A stretch of DNA of 64,000 nucleotides from contig CM034241.1 of assembly GCA_019916065.1 (NCBI GenBank), positions 12,313,223 to 12,377,222 on the forward strand. Direction: 5' to 3'. Below, one piece after another: positions 1-11,579 of the stretch. Made by a program: the position numbers and the translations under genes. Origin of the DNA: Vitellaria paradoxa. Taxonomy: Eukaryota > Streptophyta > Magnoliopsida > Ericales > Sapotaceae. Positions within the stretch are counted from its first letter, which is position 1. Every line of letters starts with the position of its first letter. The notes below the pieces were generated by a model, which did no database searches, was not told the DNA's origin, and saw nothing but the letters and a program-made list of their open reading frames with translations.

Positions 1-89
1 ACTTCTTTCTAATATTACACCTTTTGAGCGCTAATATAGTTCTGCACCATCTTATGATCATCTTCATATTTTTGGCTGTTTATGTTATG

Positions 90-470
90 CTACCGTTGTC
101 AAACCTACTTCTAAATTCACTGCATAGGCCCATCCTTGTGTTTTTTGGGTTATCCTACCAGACAAAAGGGTTACAAATTATTTGATTTAGATTCTCACAC
201 ATTTTTTGTTATTCGAGATGTCTATTTTCATGAGCATATCTTTCCTTATCAACAGCCCACTTATTCCTACCTCTTGTGCCTGCACCCGGCTTTAGCTACA
301 CCATTTCTCTGCCCACTCCTACCAACCCACTTGTCCCAGATATACCTTGCCTGACCACCGCTCCAAACACTCCTACGTCTGTCGATTCCCTTAATCCACC
401 CAATACATCTCTACCCAAAACATCTTCTCCACTACCTCTTGCTAATCATCATTCTACCTAATCTTGTACC
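90..470 (+). pseudogene. Copia integrase C-terminal fragment
   Basis: The translation from about 136 reads C-FLGYPTRQKGYKLFDLDS, then HTFFVIRDVYFHEHIFPY. This is the typical Copia block after the integrase core, in which a conserved FLGY-x-KGYK-x-D segment precedes a RDVxFxE segment. An in-frame TAG lies just upstream (about 126), where a charged residue or Lys is usual. The proline/threonine-rich segment that follows (to about 460) is the usual linker before reverse transcriptase. The fragment has no intact start and no function on its own. Confidence 0.8.
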
Positions 471-645
471 AAACCTACATGGCATGCCAACTACGACATG
501 AAATTGGTCCACACTGCTCCCCTCCAATCATAAACTCCATTGTCCGATTTGCCTCAAGGTACAAGGCACCCTCTCTCTAATTTTTTAACTAATTCTCATC
601 TTTCCCCTACCCATTTTTCTTTTCTCGCTTCCATTTCTAGTCTCC

Positions 646-1500
646 GTGAGTCCACTAATTATTCTTAGGCAATTCTTGACTCGAAATAGAATGATGATAT
701 GCAAACTGAACTTGATGCTCTTGCTCACAATAATACTTGGTCTCTTGTTCCCCTACCTACTGGTCATAAACCCTTTAGTTGCAAATGGGTTTACAAGATC
801 AAATACACTTCTGATGATTCTGTTGAGCATTATAAGACCCACCTCGTTGCTAAGGACTATAATCAAATTAATGGAATTGATTATTTGGAGACTTTTTCTC
901 CCATTGTGAAACTTCCTACAATTGGCTCCTCCACCAAATGGATGTTCATAATGCCTTTTTGTATGGTGATCTTAATGAGGTTGTTTATATGAACATTCCT
1001 CCTGGTCTTCGCCGACAAGGGGAGAATATGGTATATTGGCTTAATAAATCCTTATATAGTTTAAAGCAAGTTTTTCGTAATTGGTTTGCCAAAATTTCCT
1101 ATGCTATTCAAAAGGGAGGCTTCATCGAATCAAAGGTTGACTATTCTCTACTTACCAAGTCTAAGGGGAATATATTTACTACTGTGCTTATTTATGTGGA
1201 CAAGCAATGATGAACAAGCATTCAATTCTCTAAAAGATTGTCTCCTACAACAATTTCACATCAAAGATCTTGGCAATTTGAAATATTTTCTTGGCATTGA
1301 AGTATCTTGGTCCCAAAGAGGCATTCTATTCCGAAGTAAATACGCATTAGATATTCTGAACGATGTGGGATTATTAGGGTCTCATCCTAATTCTTTTCCA
1401 ATCAAAGCATATTTGAAACTAAATCCTGACGATGGTGATCCATTACATGATCCCACCTAGTACAAAAGACTGGTTGGGAGATTGATTTACCTAATAGTGA
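646..1500 (+). pseudogene. Copia reverse transcriptase fragment
   Basis: From about 699 the product has the N-terminal RT block (a TELDAL...NNTW.LV.LP segment, then CKWVYKIK). The frame then shifts near 920-940 to one carrying MDVHNAFLYGDLNEVVYM, the conserved V.NAFL.G.L.E.VYM motif. The catalytic YVDD site is damaged: the frame reads LIYVDKQ and stops at about 1210. A neighbouring frame continues with the connection segment (FHIKDLGNLKYFLGIEV). At least two frameshifts and several stops are visible, so this is a dead RT. Confidence 0.88.
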
Positions 1501-1554
1501 CAAGGCCAGACATTGTATATTTCGTGTAAATCCTAAGTCAATTTACACAAAATC

Positions 1555-2130
1555 TTTGAAAGCCACATTGGGAAGCTGCTTTAAGGGTTTTATGTTTCAT
1601 TAAAGGGAATCCTAGTCAAGGATTATTGTTTCCTTCATCTAATGATCCTAAATTACAAGCTTATTGTGATTCAAATTGGGTAGGTTGTGAGATAACCTGA
1701 AGTTCGATTTCAGGATTCTTTGTGTTTATTGAGAGTTCCTTAGTTTCTTGGAAATCAAAGAAACAAGCCAATGTAGCTCATTCATCTGCTGAAGCTGAAT
1801 ATCAAGTTATGGCTATAACCTGCTTGGAAGTTACATGGATACTACACATTTTGCAAGACCTTAAGGTCCACAAAAACAACTAGCAACTTTATTTTGTGAT
1901 AACCAGGCAACTTTCCACATTACCAAGAATCCCATCTTTCACGAACACACAAAGCATATAGAAATTGATTGCCACATTGTACGGGAAAAATTGTGAGCTA
2001 GAATCATTGATCTATCCTATGTTCCATCAAGATTTCATCTTGCAGACATTTTCACAAAGCCTTTGGGAAAGGAACAATTTCAATATTTAAGTGGCAAGCT
2101 AGGACTTCATAACATTCAGTCTCCAACTTG
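1555..2130 (+). pseudogene. Copia RNase H fragment
   Basis: Reading from about 1555 gives a HWEAALRVL block, an AYCDSNW block (catalytic Asp of RNase H), SGFFVF...VSWKSKKQ, then SSAEAEYQ.MA with the catalytic Glu. After one frame change near 1880 comes the C-terminal block [15 protein letters not shown] and the ADIFTKPLG segment that ends Copia pol. Stops occur at about 1697 and 1995, the first being where a conserved residue of the CD.DWAG region is expected. The order and spacing match Copia RNase H closely; the copy is inactive. Confidence 0.88.
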
Positions 2131-2138
2131 AGGGGGAG

Positions 2139-2352
2139 TTTTAGAGGAAAATCTGATTGATTGATTGATTGAAGATTGATGGAAGATCCTTATTTATAGA
2201 ATAGTATAGCATAGGAATATTATGCATTGATTCTTTCCTAGTTTAGCTACACATCATGTACCACTATATAATGGGTTATGTGTTCCTGTTAATATTCATT
2301 CAGAATATAGAAATATTTTCTTTTCCCATTTTTTCTTCTTCTAAATTCCACA
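2139..2352 (+). repeat. Copia 3' LTR (short)
   Basis: The region starts directly after the polypurine tract and ends in ...attccaca, the expected CA end; the starting TG appears mutated to TT. Length is about 214 bp. It contains a TATA-like tatata at 2265 and a tandem GATT run near 2155. The partner LTR is outside the window, so the ends are inferred. The 5-bp target duplication would be atttg (2353-2357) if the end is placed correctly. Confidence 0.6.
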
Positions 2353-2769
2353 ATTTGAGAGCTGTTCGAGTTTGGTTCGAGCTTGGTTCTTGATTAAAAT
2401 GAGTTCGAATCAAGTTTGATTTGTGGATCTTTTAAATTTAAGCTCGAACTTAAGCCTAAAAAAGCTTGGCTTGAAAACTCGCGGGTCGACTCGATAAAAT
2501 ATATATATATATACTTCTATAATATTTTTATATTTTTTAATAATATTTTTATTATCTATTATATTTTCAACTAAAATGACTTCGTTTTAATTTAATTGAA
2601 CTATTTGCGAACTGATCTCGAACTTAAATTATTCATTATCAAATTGAGATCAAACCTATATGATTAAAAGTTTGAACCGAGCTGAAGTTCGACTCTGGAA
2701 TAAATAAAACAAGTCGAGTTCGAATAAGTTATACCTCGACTTGGTTTGGCTCATTTCCACCCCTAAATG
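2353..2769. repeat. TCGAGC-rich MITE-like repeat, interrupted by the Copia element
   Basis: The stretch carries many copies of tcgag/gctcgaa in both orientations. It ends with gctcatttccacccctaa, whose complement is the familiar plant terminus TTAGGGGTGGAAATGAGC. The left terminus is missing, and the Copia LTR ends exactly where the repeat begins. The left half therefore probably lies beyond the window, left of the Copia 5' LTR. The superfamily cannot be decided without both termini. The minus-strand ORF at 2656-2883 is a chance ORF in this repeat. Confidence 0.45.
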
Positions 2770-4524
2770 GAGGGTGTACATGGAAGGCTGAAAATAAGAT
2801 TTTGTTTGGCATTGACATAAAATTAGATGGTCAATCAGAAGTAAAGAAAAATATATACATATATATTTTTTATTTCTAACCATATATCTATAAGTTCAAA
2901 AACTCACGTAAAAATCTTCTTCTTTTGTGTCTCTGATTGCAAGCTTTTGGTAGTTGCTTGTATCAAAGATTCACTTTTGTTATAACTAGGCCTTGGTTAC
3001 AAGTTGACGCTCCTGCATACCAAGTATCCGGTTCAATGTCCCAATAACTTCGAACTCCATTTCAAAGCCCTAGTTCTAAGTATTTCTACTAAAACAAATT
3101 TTAAAGCTAAATCTTCCAACCCTACACCGCATGTGTGGAAGTAATGTTAAGTAAAAGACATCTAAATCAACATCTTAATGCCGCTATAGGAATAGATTGA
3201 GACCAAGTGTTTCCAATTAAAAGTAATTTTCCTAATATAAATTGCATCTTTTCAATGGTATTTTAAGTTTAAGTTAAGTTTCATTTTCAAAATATCTTCC
3301 AAAACCAACTTTGAAACCTAAAAGAATTTTCCTTTTCCTTTTATCATTCTTTGGTAGTCACACACACTTGCTTTCTATGGAGATGACCTAGGACTCACCT
3401 AAATTGGAACTACAACCACCTCTTATACTTGAGAGAGTACACACATAAATTGAGTGGGGTCAGTAGACTAATCTTTCAGAAAGCCTAAACACTCTCGAAT
3501 TAATTGCCAAATAGCATCCTTGTCATTACTGCACACAATACCTCCTTTGGGCTGGTGTTTGAATGCAATAACACAATGGACATAGTCATGTACTGTATAT
3601 AAGAAAATTTGATCTAAATGAATATACTCCTTCAGGCAGTTATATCCATTTCAACCCAAAACCTTGTCATGACATAATTTACATAAAATTGCCTTTTGTT
3701 ACACCTATACTAGTAATAACATCCTTTTGAGTGCATAATCAAATGCACTCTATGATCTCAAATATATATTACTAAAATCATGCATAAAAAAAATAAAGGT
3801 AGCCTGATACATCATTGTTATCTTCCTTTTAGGCAAAAAGTGCAACGTGCTATCGGATCCCTCTTGCCTAACTACCAATGATAACACCCAAACATTTAAA
3901 AAAATTAGTCCCTTTTGGCTAGACCAACCTCTTAAAAAGGAGCACTAACAAGTCAGTGATCGAAAATCATTCGTATCATTAAAAACATGCAATAATCCTC
4001 TTTAGGCAGGTGATTACCTGTAATAATATAATGGATATTATTATATTTTAGATATAAATAGATGTACCCCTTTGGACTGTAGCGCCTATATCAATTCATA
4101 AATCCTTAATATGACATTCTTTTATTTAAATTGCCCTATGTTATTTCTAGTATTCCTGTAACGGATGGATATGCTCACAATCATATCCTTATGGGTATTT
4201 ATATATCCGAATATACTTAGTAATGTTATAAATAACATATATGTTGGCAAAACCATACTCAAAAACTTTTGTTGCTAAAAATTCATATAAGATGATGATT
4301 TAGGCTGTTTAAAGATAGTTTATGAGAGAGTACAGTTCGTAAAAGAGCATCCAATGAGAGTATTCATAGCTTCATTAGTTAAAAAAACTAGTTATCCTTA
4401 GAAAATCACTCAAAGATTATGCATGGTTTTTAGAAAATTGCATAAAAATGCTTAAAACAAGCCTAAAATGAACTCTTAAGAATTATTATAATTTATTTAC
4501 ACCAAACAAGAGAGAGTGCACTAT
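2770..4524. other. No gene recognised
   Basis: AT-rich DNA with no ORF longer than about 60 codons that resembles a protein, and no clear LTR, TIR or RNA gene. It is presumably intergenic or very old repeat sequence. The target site of Element A (ttcgt) is at its right end. Confidence 0.5.
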
Positions 4525-4780
4525 TTCGTTGCAATGACCTGAATTTTTCATTTAATTTAGTTATTATATATATATTTATTTATTCAGTGAATTTATTCGT
4601 TATTTAAATTTAATAATTTATAATTTTGGTATTTAATTTTAAGTTGTATTTAAAAATATTAATTTTGGGTTATATTTAAAAAAAGATTTTAAATTTTTGG
4701 AAAAAAAGTGTAATTTTCCTAAACCTATGGGGAGTAGGAAATTAATTAGTTGGTTATGGTTAAAACTCTTCTACTTCAAA

Positions 4781-4789
4781 TATATAAAG
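4781..4789 (+). promoter_or_regulatory. Probable TATA box of Element A LTR
   Basis: The sequence tatataaag lies about 250 bp into the LTR, just upstream of a purine-rich transcribed-looking leader. The same box is at 11826 in the other LTR. Position and sequence fit a Pol II promoter of a long plant LTR; transcription is not shown. Confidence 0.5.
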
Positions 4790-5806
4790 TTGTATTTATT
4801 TTGATAAAAAAAAAGAAACCCTAGAGAAAAAGAGAGAGGGAGAAAAGAAGAAGAAGAAGAAGAGAGAAGAAGAAACGGCGGCTGAATTTTTCTTGATTTT
4901 GCTGTATTTTCTTTTTCAAGACAGATTGTCGAATTTCGTTTTCAGTTAAGGTAAGGGGCAGAACTTTTAAATATGCACTTTATATATATATATATATATG
5001 TATGCGTAGATATATTCACATAGTTTGATTGATAATCACGAGATATAAAATTTTAAATATATATATATGATAGAAATATATATGTATATGATTTATTACG
5101 GATTTTGAGTATATATATATAATATGATATATATATGTATATATGATCTGTTCACGTAATTAATGTCGGATGATTGATTGAAATTGAGGTTTGATAAATA
5201 GTTATTAATTGATTATGTTAAACATTTGGAGGCATTGTATAAATGCTTGGGACACAGCATTTGTTGCATGAAATAAATGTGTGGGACATTAAGCAAAGGT
5301 TTGCTGGGCGGCAAACGTTAAGCACATTTTTTTAATTGGACGGCATGTAATAAATGACATAATTGGCTTGAATGCTTGCTGGCAATAGATTACTCGAATC
5401 TCTTTTTATTAACTTGATTGAATTAAATGCATAAATTGCTTGAAAAATTCAAAAGGGTCTGAATCCATTAATTATACATATGTGTGTGTATTAATGATGT
5501 AATGTGGTTATTACTATTTATCTAATGTAATTAAAGTGTTATTTAATATGTTGGTAAATTAATAAATAATAAAGTTCAAATTTTGGAACAAAGGAAAATT
5601 TATCTAACGTGGAATTAAAGTGAAATTTAATAATATGTTTTATTTGGATTGAGAGATATTGAAAATATCGGGTATACGTACCCAAGGGTTGAGAGTCTTG
5701 AAACCAGCACAAGGGTGGTAATTGAGTCCAGTAGGCTAGTAACCTACAAATGATGCAGATGCCTAAGGGTGGCATATTATATTGCTAAGGCTTTGGCCTA
5801 AGAAAC

Positions 5807-5974
5807 AGACACCAAAGGATGGTGTATATTGGTTGGGTCCTATTTCTATAGGACAACCAAGCAGACATCAATGAATGATGTATATTAGTTGGGTCCTGTT
5901 TCTATGGGACAACTAAGTAGACATCAATGAATGATGTATATTGGTTGGGTCTTGTTCCTACTAGATAACCAAGC
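5807..5974 (+). repeat. 56-bp tandem repeat inside the LTR of Element A
   Basis: Three units start at 5807, 5863 and 5919, each with agacatcaatgaatgatg followed by ttggttgggtc and a gacaaccaag end. The right LTR has the same three units (12857, 12913, 12969). The reverse solo LTR at 54750-54880 shows about two. Such minisatellites inside U3/R are common in plant LTRs and may hold enhancer-like sites; no function can be read directly. Confidence 0.85.
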
Positions 5975-6571
5975 AGCAGTATGTTGTAATTAAATTGATA
6001 TTTTTTGATATGATATGTGGTGCTAAAACACGATTAATGGTAACAAAAAAAGATAAATAAATAAATTTAAGTTCTTGTTTGAAATTGCTACTTGTGCGTA
6101 ATTGTTTCACTTAGTAGCATGCTAGGGCATACTGTATTTAAATTATTATTATTAAGGTTCCAAGCACACGTGGTATTAATGCTAAACCCCTTACAGCTTG
6201 TGATGTAGGTAATGAATTTGAGTCACGCGCTGGGTTTTCTGAGCACAGGATTTGAAACTTTATTGATTTTATGTAATTGTTTTAGACTCTAGAAAATTTA
6301 TTTGGTGGAATTTAATAAACCTCTGTTTGTGAGGTAACAGTTAATTATTTATCTTTGAGAGATTGTTTAGATTAGTTTTGGAGCTTTGTTGCCTAGTTAG
6401 TTTTGACTAAGGCATTTATTTAAATTTAAAGTTTAGTTTTATTTATTTTTATTTTTATTACTCCATAGAGTGTGTGTATGGCTCTGATAAATGACAAGAG
6501 AAGTTGTTAAAATGTATATTATTTATCTTTTATTCACGTGCTCGGGTTATGAAATTCAGGGCGTGACAACT

Positions 6572-6588
6572 TGGTATCAGAGCATAGG
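6572..6588 (+). promoter_or_regulatory. Primer-binding site, initiator tRNA-Met type
   Basis: TGGTATCAGAGCATAGG lies 3 bases after the LTR end. TGGTATCAGAGC is complementary to the 3' end of plant initiator tRNA-Met and primes minus-strand synthesis. The match decays after the first 12 bases. Confidence 0.88.
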
Positions 6589-6737
6589 TTTAGAATACAT
6601 AGGGAGAGTGAGCCTTTTATTTTTCTAAGTGCTATGTGTTTACTTGATAGTTTATTTAATTGTGATATGTGAATCTGATGTTCTGTTAGACTTAGATTGT
6701 TAAGAAGGCATTAACCTTACTATATTTTTATGATATT

Positions 6738-7920
6738 CTTTAGAGACTGTCGCCACATGTAGCTCCAGGTGCTAGAGGTAGAGGCAGGGGCCATGGTCGT
6801 GGTTGTGGTAGGGGCTGAGGCCGAGGATTCAGGCTAGGTAAGGCCATGAGGCTCCAGTTGATGATGTTCCCATTACTGCGGGAGTGTCACAAGAGTAGGG
6901 GTCATATGCTGGGGTTGGAGCAAAGGTTCTATTAGGGGTGCCTCATGTGGCTGAGGTACAATCTAAAGCACCAAGTGTGCTGCAGCCAGGAATGGTGGAC
7001 CCACAGATGTGGATGCAACAAATGGCTGCAATGTTTACTGGAGGAATGCAAGCGAGTCAGCCTATAGTTCCGTATAAGAAGTTTAGGAGAATGAAACCTC
7101 TTACTTACTTTGGCACAGCAGACACTAAAGAGGTTGAGAAGTTTTTGCATGAGAATGAGAAAATATTCGAAGTGATACAGTTAAATGAGGATAAGACCAG
7201 AGTCTTGCTTGCTGCTTTTCAATTGGAGGGTATTGCAGCGGATTGGTGGAGTACTGTGAAGGGGTCTTATGGGGTGTTTACACTTACTTAGGAGGATTTT
7301 AAGGAGCATTTCAGAGATTACTTTTTCCCTCAGTCTCTGAGAGATGCCAAGCTTGATGAGTTTTTGAACTTGACTCAAGGGCCAATGACTGTGTTGGCCA
7401 AATATGCTAAGGAGTTAGTGTCCACTGAACACACCAAGTGTAGACGGTTGAGAAGAGATTAAGGCCTGCTGTTAGGGATCAGATAGTGCCTTTGGGGCTT
7501 AATGAATATGAGACCTTGGTTGATTAAGCAATGGTGGTAGAGAAGAATTTGGCAGACACCAGGGCACAGAATAAAGTTAGGCAAGGAAAGACTCAGCACC
7601 AGGAGAACAAACCCACTAAAAGACAAAGAGAAAATTTGTATGAGGCACAGACTCAGCAGTTTTAGCAGGGGAGTACAACTCTAAGTCAGCCAGTAGTAGT
7701 AGGGGTTCCTGCACAGAGTTCCGTTATCTGTCATAACTACAGACAACCTGGGCATCGTCAATTTTATTGTCCTTATAAGGATGTCTCAGGTGGATCTGAA
7801 AATAGGACCGAGGTAAAGATTTGTTACACGTGTGACCAACCGGGTCATGTGCAGAAGCGTTGTCCGCAGAGACAAGGTAATAGAAGTGTTATGAGGCCTC
7901 CATAGCCAGCTTAGTCAATA
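6738..7920 (+). pseudogene. Element A gag (capsid/nucleocapsid), broken
   Basis: A basic Gly/Arg-rich N-terminal segment (about 6760-6830) is followed by a capsid region. That region carries Y.G..D..EVEKFLHENEKIF and AFQLEGIAADWW, the conserved Ty3/gypsy gag block (open 6938-7291). It continues after a TAG at about 7289 with a DYFFPQSLRDAK.DEFL segment. Two zinc knuckles follow. The first (about 7728) reads C-x2-Y-x4-H-x4-C, having lost its second Cys. The second (about 7821-7863) is an intact C-x2-C-x4-H-x4-C. Several TAG codons stand where CAG is expected. The protein would have coated the element RNA. Confidence 0.85.
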
Positions 7921-8119
7921 CAGAGTAACAGGCCAGCAGGATCACAATCAATGTCGACTCAATTCCAGAGAGGTACTCAAGGTGGGACACAGTAGAATCA
8001 GATGGGTGTTCCGAGTGGTGTTCAACAACAGAGAGTTTAGGGAGAATCTCAACAGGGCCAAAATGGGGGTAGGCCACCAATAACACCAACTTAGGGACGA
8101 GTTTTCACTATAGTGTAGA

Positions 8120-11100
8120 ATGATGGACGTGCAGAGCCTATAGTGACGAAAGGTACCTTTCTTATCAAAGCTACTAAATCTACAGTCTTGGTAGACATAG
8201 GAGCATCCCACTCGTTTATTGCTGCATCATTTGCGTCTGCATTGAATTTATCTATGAATGAGTTTGTTCCACCATTACATGTTGAAACACCGATAGGGAG
8301 TCATTCTGTGCTGAACTGTGTCCATAAGGGTTGTGAGATCACTATCAGAGATGAGGTTTCGTGTCATGAATATTGGTCAGTTTTTTATTTGATTGTGTTA
8401 GACATGGGAAGTTTTGATGTGATTCTTGGCATGAACTGACTGTCAGTCTATCAGGCGTTGATAGATTGTTTTAAGAGTCGGGTGACTTTATTTACTACAA
8501 ATGGAGATCGGATACGATTTTCTGGTGATCGTTGTAGTCCTTAACTCTTGCCTTCCCTCGATGGGCAGGGACGAGTAGACTTGTGCAGTTTGTTTGCTTG
8601 TATGGCTTTAGAGGACGAAGATGGTGACAAGATTTAGTTACCACAAGTCGTTTGTGAATTTTCAGAAGTGGTTTCAGAAGTATCTGGATTACTGCAAAAA
8701 TAGAAGGTTGAATTTGAGATTGATCTGATTCCTAGCATGGAACCAATTTCTATAGCCTCGTATAGATTAGCACCTGTAGAGTTGGTGGAGTTAAGATCCC
8801 AAATAGAGGAGTTGAGCTCTAAGGGATTTATCTGCCTTAGCATTTCACCTTGGGGTACACCAGTACTATTTGCAGCTAAAAAAGATGAAACTCTCAAGAT
8901 GTGCATAGTTACCAAAGGTTGAACTGGGTCACGATTAAGAATCAGTATCCTTTACCGAGGACTGATGATCTATTTGACCAACTGAAGGGTTCAATCATTT
9001 TCTCAAAGATTGATTTGAGATTTGGTTACCACCAGTTGAGGGTGAAGCAGGAGGACATTCCTAAGATGGCATTCAAGACTTGATATGGGAATTATAAGTT
9101 CTTGGTGATGCCATTTGGTCTGACCAATGCTCCTGCTGTGTTCATGGACTTTATGAACCGGGTGTTCAACAGATATTTAGATAAGTTTGTTGTCGTGTTT
9201 ATTGATGACATTCTAGTTTATTCCCAGTCAGAGGAGGAACATGAAGAGCATCTGAGAATTGTACTTCAGACCTTGAGAGACCACTAGCTCTGTGCTAAAT
9301 TGAGCAAGTGTGAGTTCTGGCTCAAAGAGGTGAAATTTCTTGAGCATGTTGTTTCTGAGGAAGGAGTTGCAGTTGATCCATCTAAGATTGAGGCAGTTAT
9401 AGATTGGTAGAGGCCAAAAACAGTTTTTGATATTCGGAGTTTTCTGGGTTTGGTAGGGTATTACCGAAAAATTATTCATGACTTCTCGCAGTTAGCCGGG
9501 TCGATGACTAGGCTGACTCGTAAAAAGGTCAAGTTTATTTGGCATGAGATGTGTGAACATTCTTTTTAGGAGCTAAAGAAAAGGTTAACTACTGCACCAG
9601 TGTTTGTGATTCCAGAGAGGGGATTAGGTTATTCAGTTTATTGTGACGCATCCAAGGAAGACATAGGCTGTGTGTTGATACAGCATGATAGAGTTGTAGC
9701 TTATGGGCCTAGGCAGTTGAAGACTCACAAGCATAACTACCCAATGCATGATTTGGAGTTGGCAGCAATTATCTTTGCTCTGAAAAGCTGGAGACACTGT
9801 TTGTATGGTGAGAAATTTAAGGTGTTTTTCTAACCACAAGAGTTTGAAGTATCTTTTCACTCAGAACGATCTGAATCTAAGGTAGAGGAAATGGATGGAG
9901 TACATGGAAGACTACGATTTTAAGCTCTAGTATCAACCTGGTAAGGCAAATGTGGTTGCTGACGCACTCAGCTGAAAGACTCATGGTACTGCAGCAGCTC
10001 TTTCCGTGCGAGAGTGGGAAATGATGAGAAGCCTTAGTGAGTTTGATCTAGAGTTTCAGGAAGATGAGGGTCATGCTATTTTGTGTGCCATGGCTACTCA
10101 GCCAATTCTATTGAGTCGTGTGATAGAAGCTCAAGGGATCGATGTTGAATATGAGGTGATTCGAACTAAGTTGCCAAATCCTGATGAGATGCCAGGATGG
10201 ATGATTAGTGACGATAACGGTTTGAGGTATTTGGGAAGACTTTTTGTGCCTATCTCTGCACGAGATATAGTTTTAAAGGAGTTCCATCACTCTAAATTTG
10301 CAGTACATCCTGGAGGCACTAAGATGTATCACGACCTACGCCGTCAGTTTTTTTGGGCAGGTATGAAGAAGGATGTGGCAGAGTTTGTGAGTAGGTGCCT
10401 TACTTGTCAGCAAGTTAAGGCTAAGCATCAGAAACCAGTGAGTCTCTTACACCTTTACCAGTGTCAGAGTGGAAGTGGGAGAACATTACAATGGATTTTG
10501 TTTCTAGTTTGCCGAGATCTCCAAGGGGTCACAACACTATTTGGGTGATAGTGGATAGGTTGACGATGTCAGCTCACTTCTTGCCGATTCGATTGATCGA
10601 CTCTATAGATGTCTTGGCTAAATTATATGTTAAGGAAATCGTGAGGCTTCACGGAGCCCCTGTATCCATTATCTCAGATAGGGACTCACGTTTTGCTTCT
10701 CAATTTTGGTAGAGTCTCCAAGTAGCCATGGGAATAGAGTTGTTGTTTAGCACTGCCTTTCATCCTCAGACTGATGGACAGTCATAACGTACAATTCAAA
10801 TTTTGGAGGATATACTTAGGGCGTGTGTGCTTGATTTCCGTGGTAGTTGGGAGAACTATCTTCCTTTGATTGAATTTGCATATAATAATAGCTACTAGTC
10901 GAGCATTAGGATGGCTCCTTTTGAAGCTTTGTATGGTAGACTGTGTAGATCTCCTATCTATTGGGCTGAGGTTGGAGAGACTGCAATTGTTGGGCCTGAG
11001 TTTGTGCAGGAGACGACTGAGAAGGTCAAACTAATTCGACAAAGGCTTGAAACAGCACGGAGCCGCCAAAAGAGTTATGTTGATAAGAGGTAAAAACCCT

Positions 11101-11523
11101 TAGTGTTTGAGGTAGGGGACCATGTGTTCCTAAAGGTTTCACCACGAAAATGTCAGTTTCGTTTTGGGTGTAGAGGAAAGTTGTCCCCAAGGTATATTAG
11201 GCCATTTGAAGAGGATTGGAGAGGTGGCTTATCGTCTTGTTTTGCCACCATAGTTTTCAGGAGCACATGAGGTGTTTCACGTGTCTATGCTCAGGAAGTA
11301 TAACCCGGACCCTTCACATGTATTAGATTGGACTGAGCTTGATGTTGACTCAGATGTGACATATGAGGTGAAACCAGTGGAAATTTTGGACTCTAGAGAG
11401 CAAGTGCTTCGAGAGAAGACTATTACCTTAGTTAGGATATGGTGGAAGCACCATGGTGTTGAGGAGTCGACTTGGGAGCGAGGGACAAATATGCGGAGTA
11501 GGTACCGTGAATTGTTTTCTTGA
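8120..11523 (+). pseudogene. Element A pol (PR-RT-RNase H-INT-chromodomain), broken
   Basis: The protease active-site region reads VDIGASHSFI (about 8193), with Ile instead of Thr in the D-T-G triad. RT blocks follow: [24 protein letters not shown] and the catalytic FIDDILVYS (about 9200). RNase H has YCDASKE (about 9640) and HDLELAA. Integrase has the H..H zinc site (HHSKFAVHPGG, C-x2-C in CLTCQQ), then [13 protein letters not shown] and HPQTDGQS. A C-terminal chromodomain-like segment (HHGVEESTWE) ends at a TGA, 11521-11523. Stops occur for example at 9081, 9285, 9408, 9567, 9883, 9928, 9973, 10896 and 11091, and frame changes near 8910, 9830, 10460 and 11220. Confidence 0.92.
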
Positions 11524-11563
11524 ATTTTTTTTATTTATCTCCTAAATTTCGACAACGAAATTT

Positions 11564-11579
11564 TTGTAAAAGGGTAGGA
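11564..11579 (+). promoter_or_regulatory. Polypurine tract of Element A
   Basis: The purine-rich run aaaagggtaggat directly precedes the 3' LTR start at 11580. It is the expected plus-strand primer. Elements B, C and D have a similar run (gg(a/g)ggg(a/t)a) at the same place. Confidence 0.8.

Larger units (their letters stand above)
1..2352 (+). mobile_element. Ty1/copia retrotransposon, 5' end outside the window, decayed
   Basis: Pieces of a Copia polyprotein appear in canonical order: integrase C-terminal part, reverse transcriptase, RNase H. A purine-rich tract (gagggggag, 2129-2138) and a short 3' LTR follow. The 5' LTR, gag and integrase core lie left of the window. Several stops and frame changes break the reading frame, so the copy cannot encode a working polyprotein. 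It abuts a TCGAGC-rich repeat at its right end, which suggests it inserted into that repeat. Family identity is clear from the order of domains; the exact Copia lineage cannot be decided here. Confidence 0.9.
4530..6568 (+). repeat. Element A 5' LTR
   Basis: Starts tgcaatgacctgaattt and ends gggcgtgaca; the matching copy is 11580-13618. It contains a TATA-like tatataaag at 4781, a GA-rich tract after it (4830-4870), several (TA)n microsatellites (4981-5130), the palindrome gtaggctagtaacctac at 5731 and three tandem 56-bp units (5807-5974). The two LTRs show scattered substitutions and small indels, so the insertion is not recent. Confidence 0.95.

Noticed and set aside
3870..3900. Sequence actaccaatgataacaccc, like a reversed primer site next to an LTR end
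   Set aside because: No partner LTR or polyprotein nearby, and the match to a tRNA end is weak.
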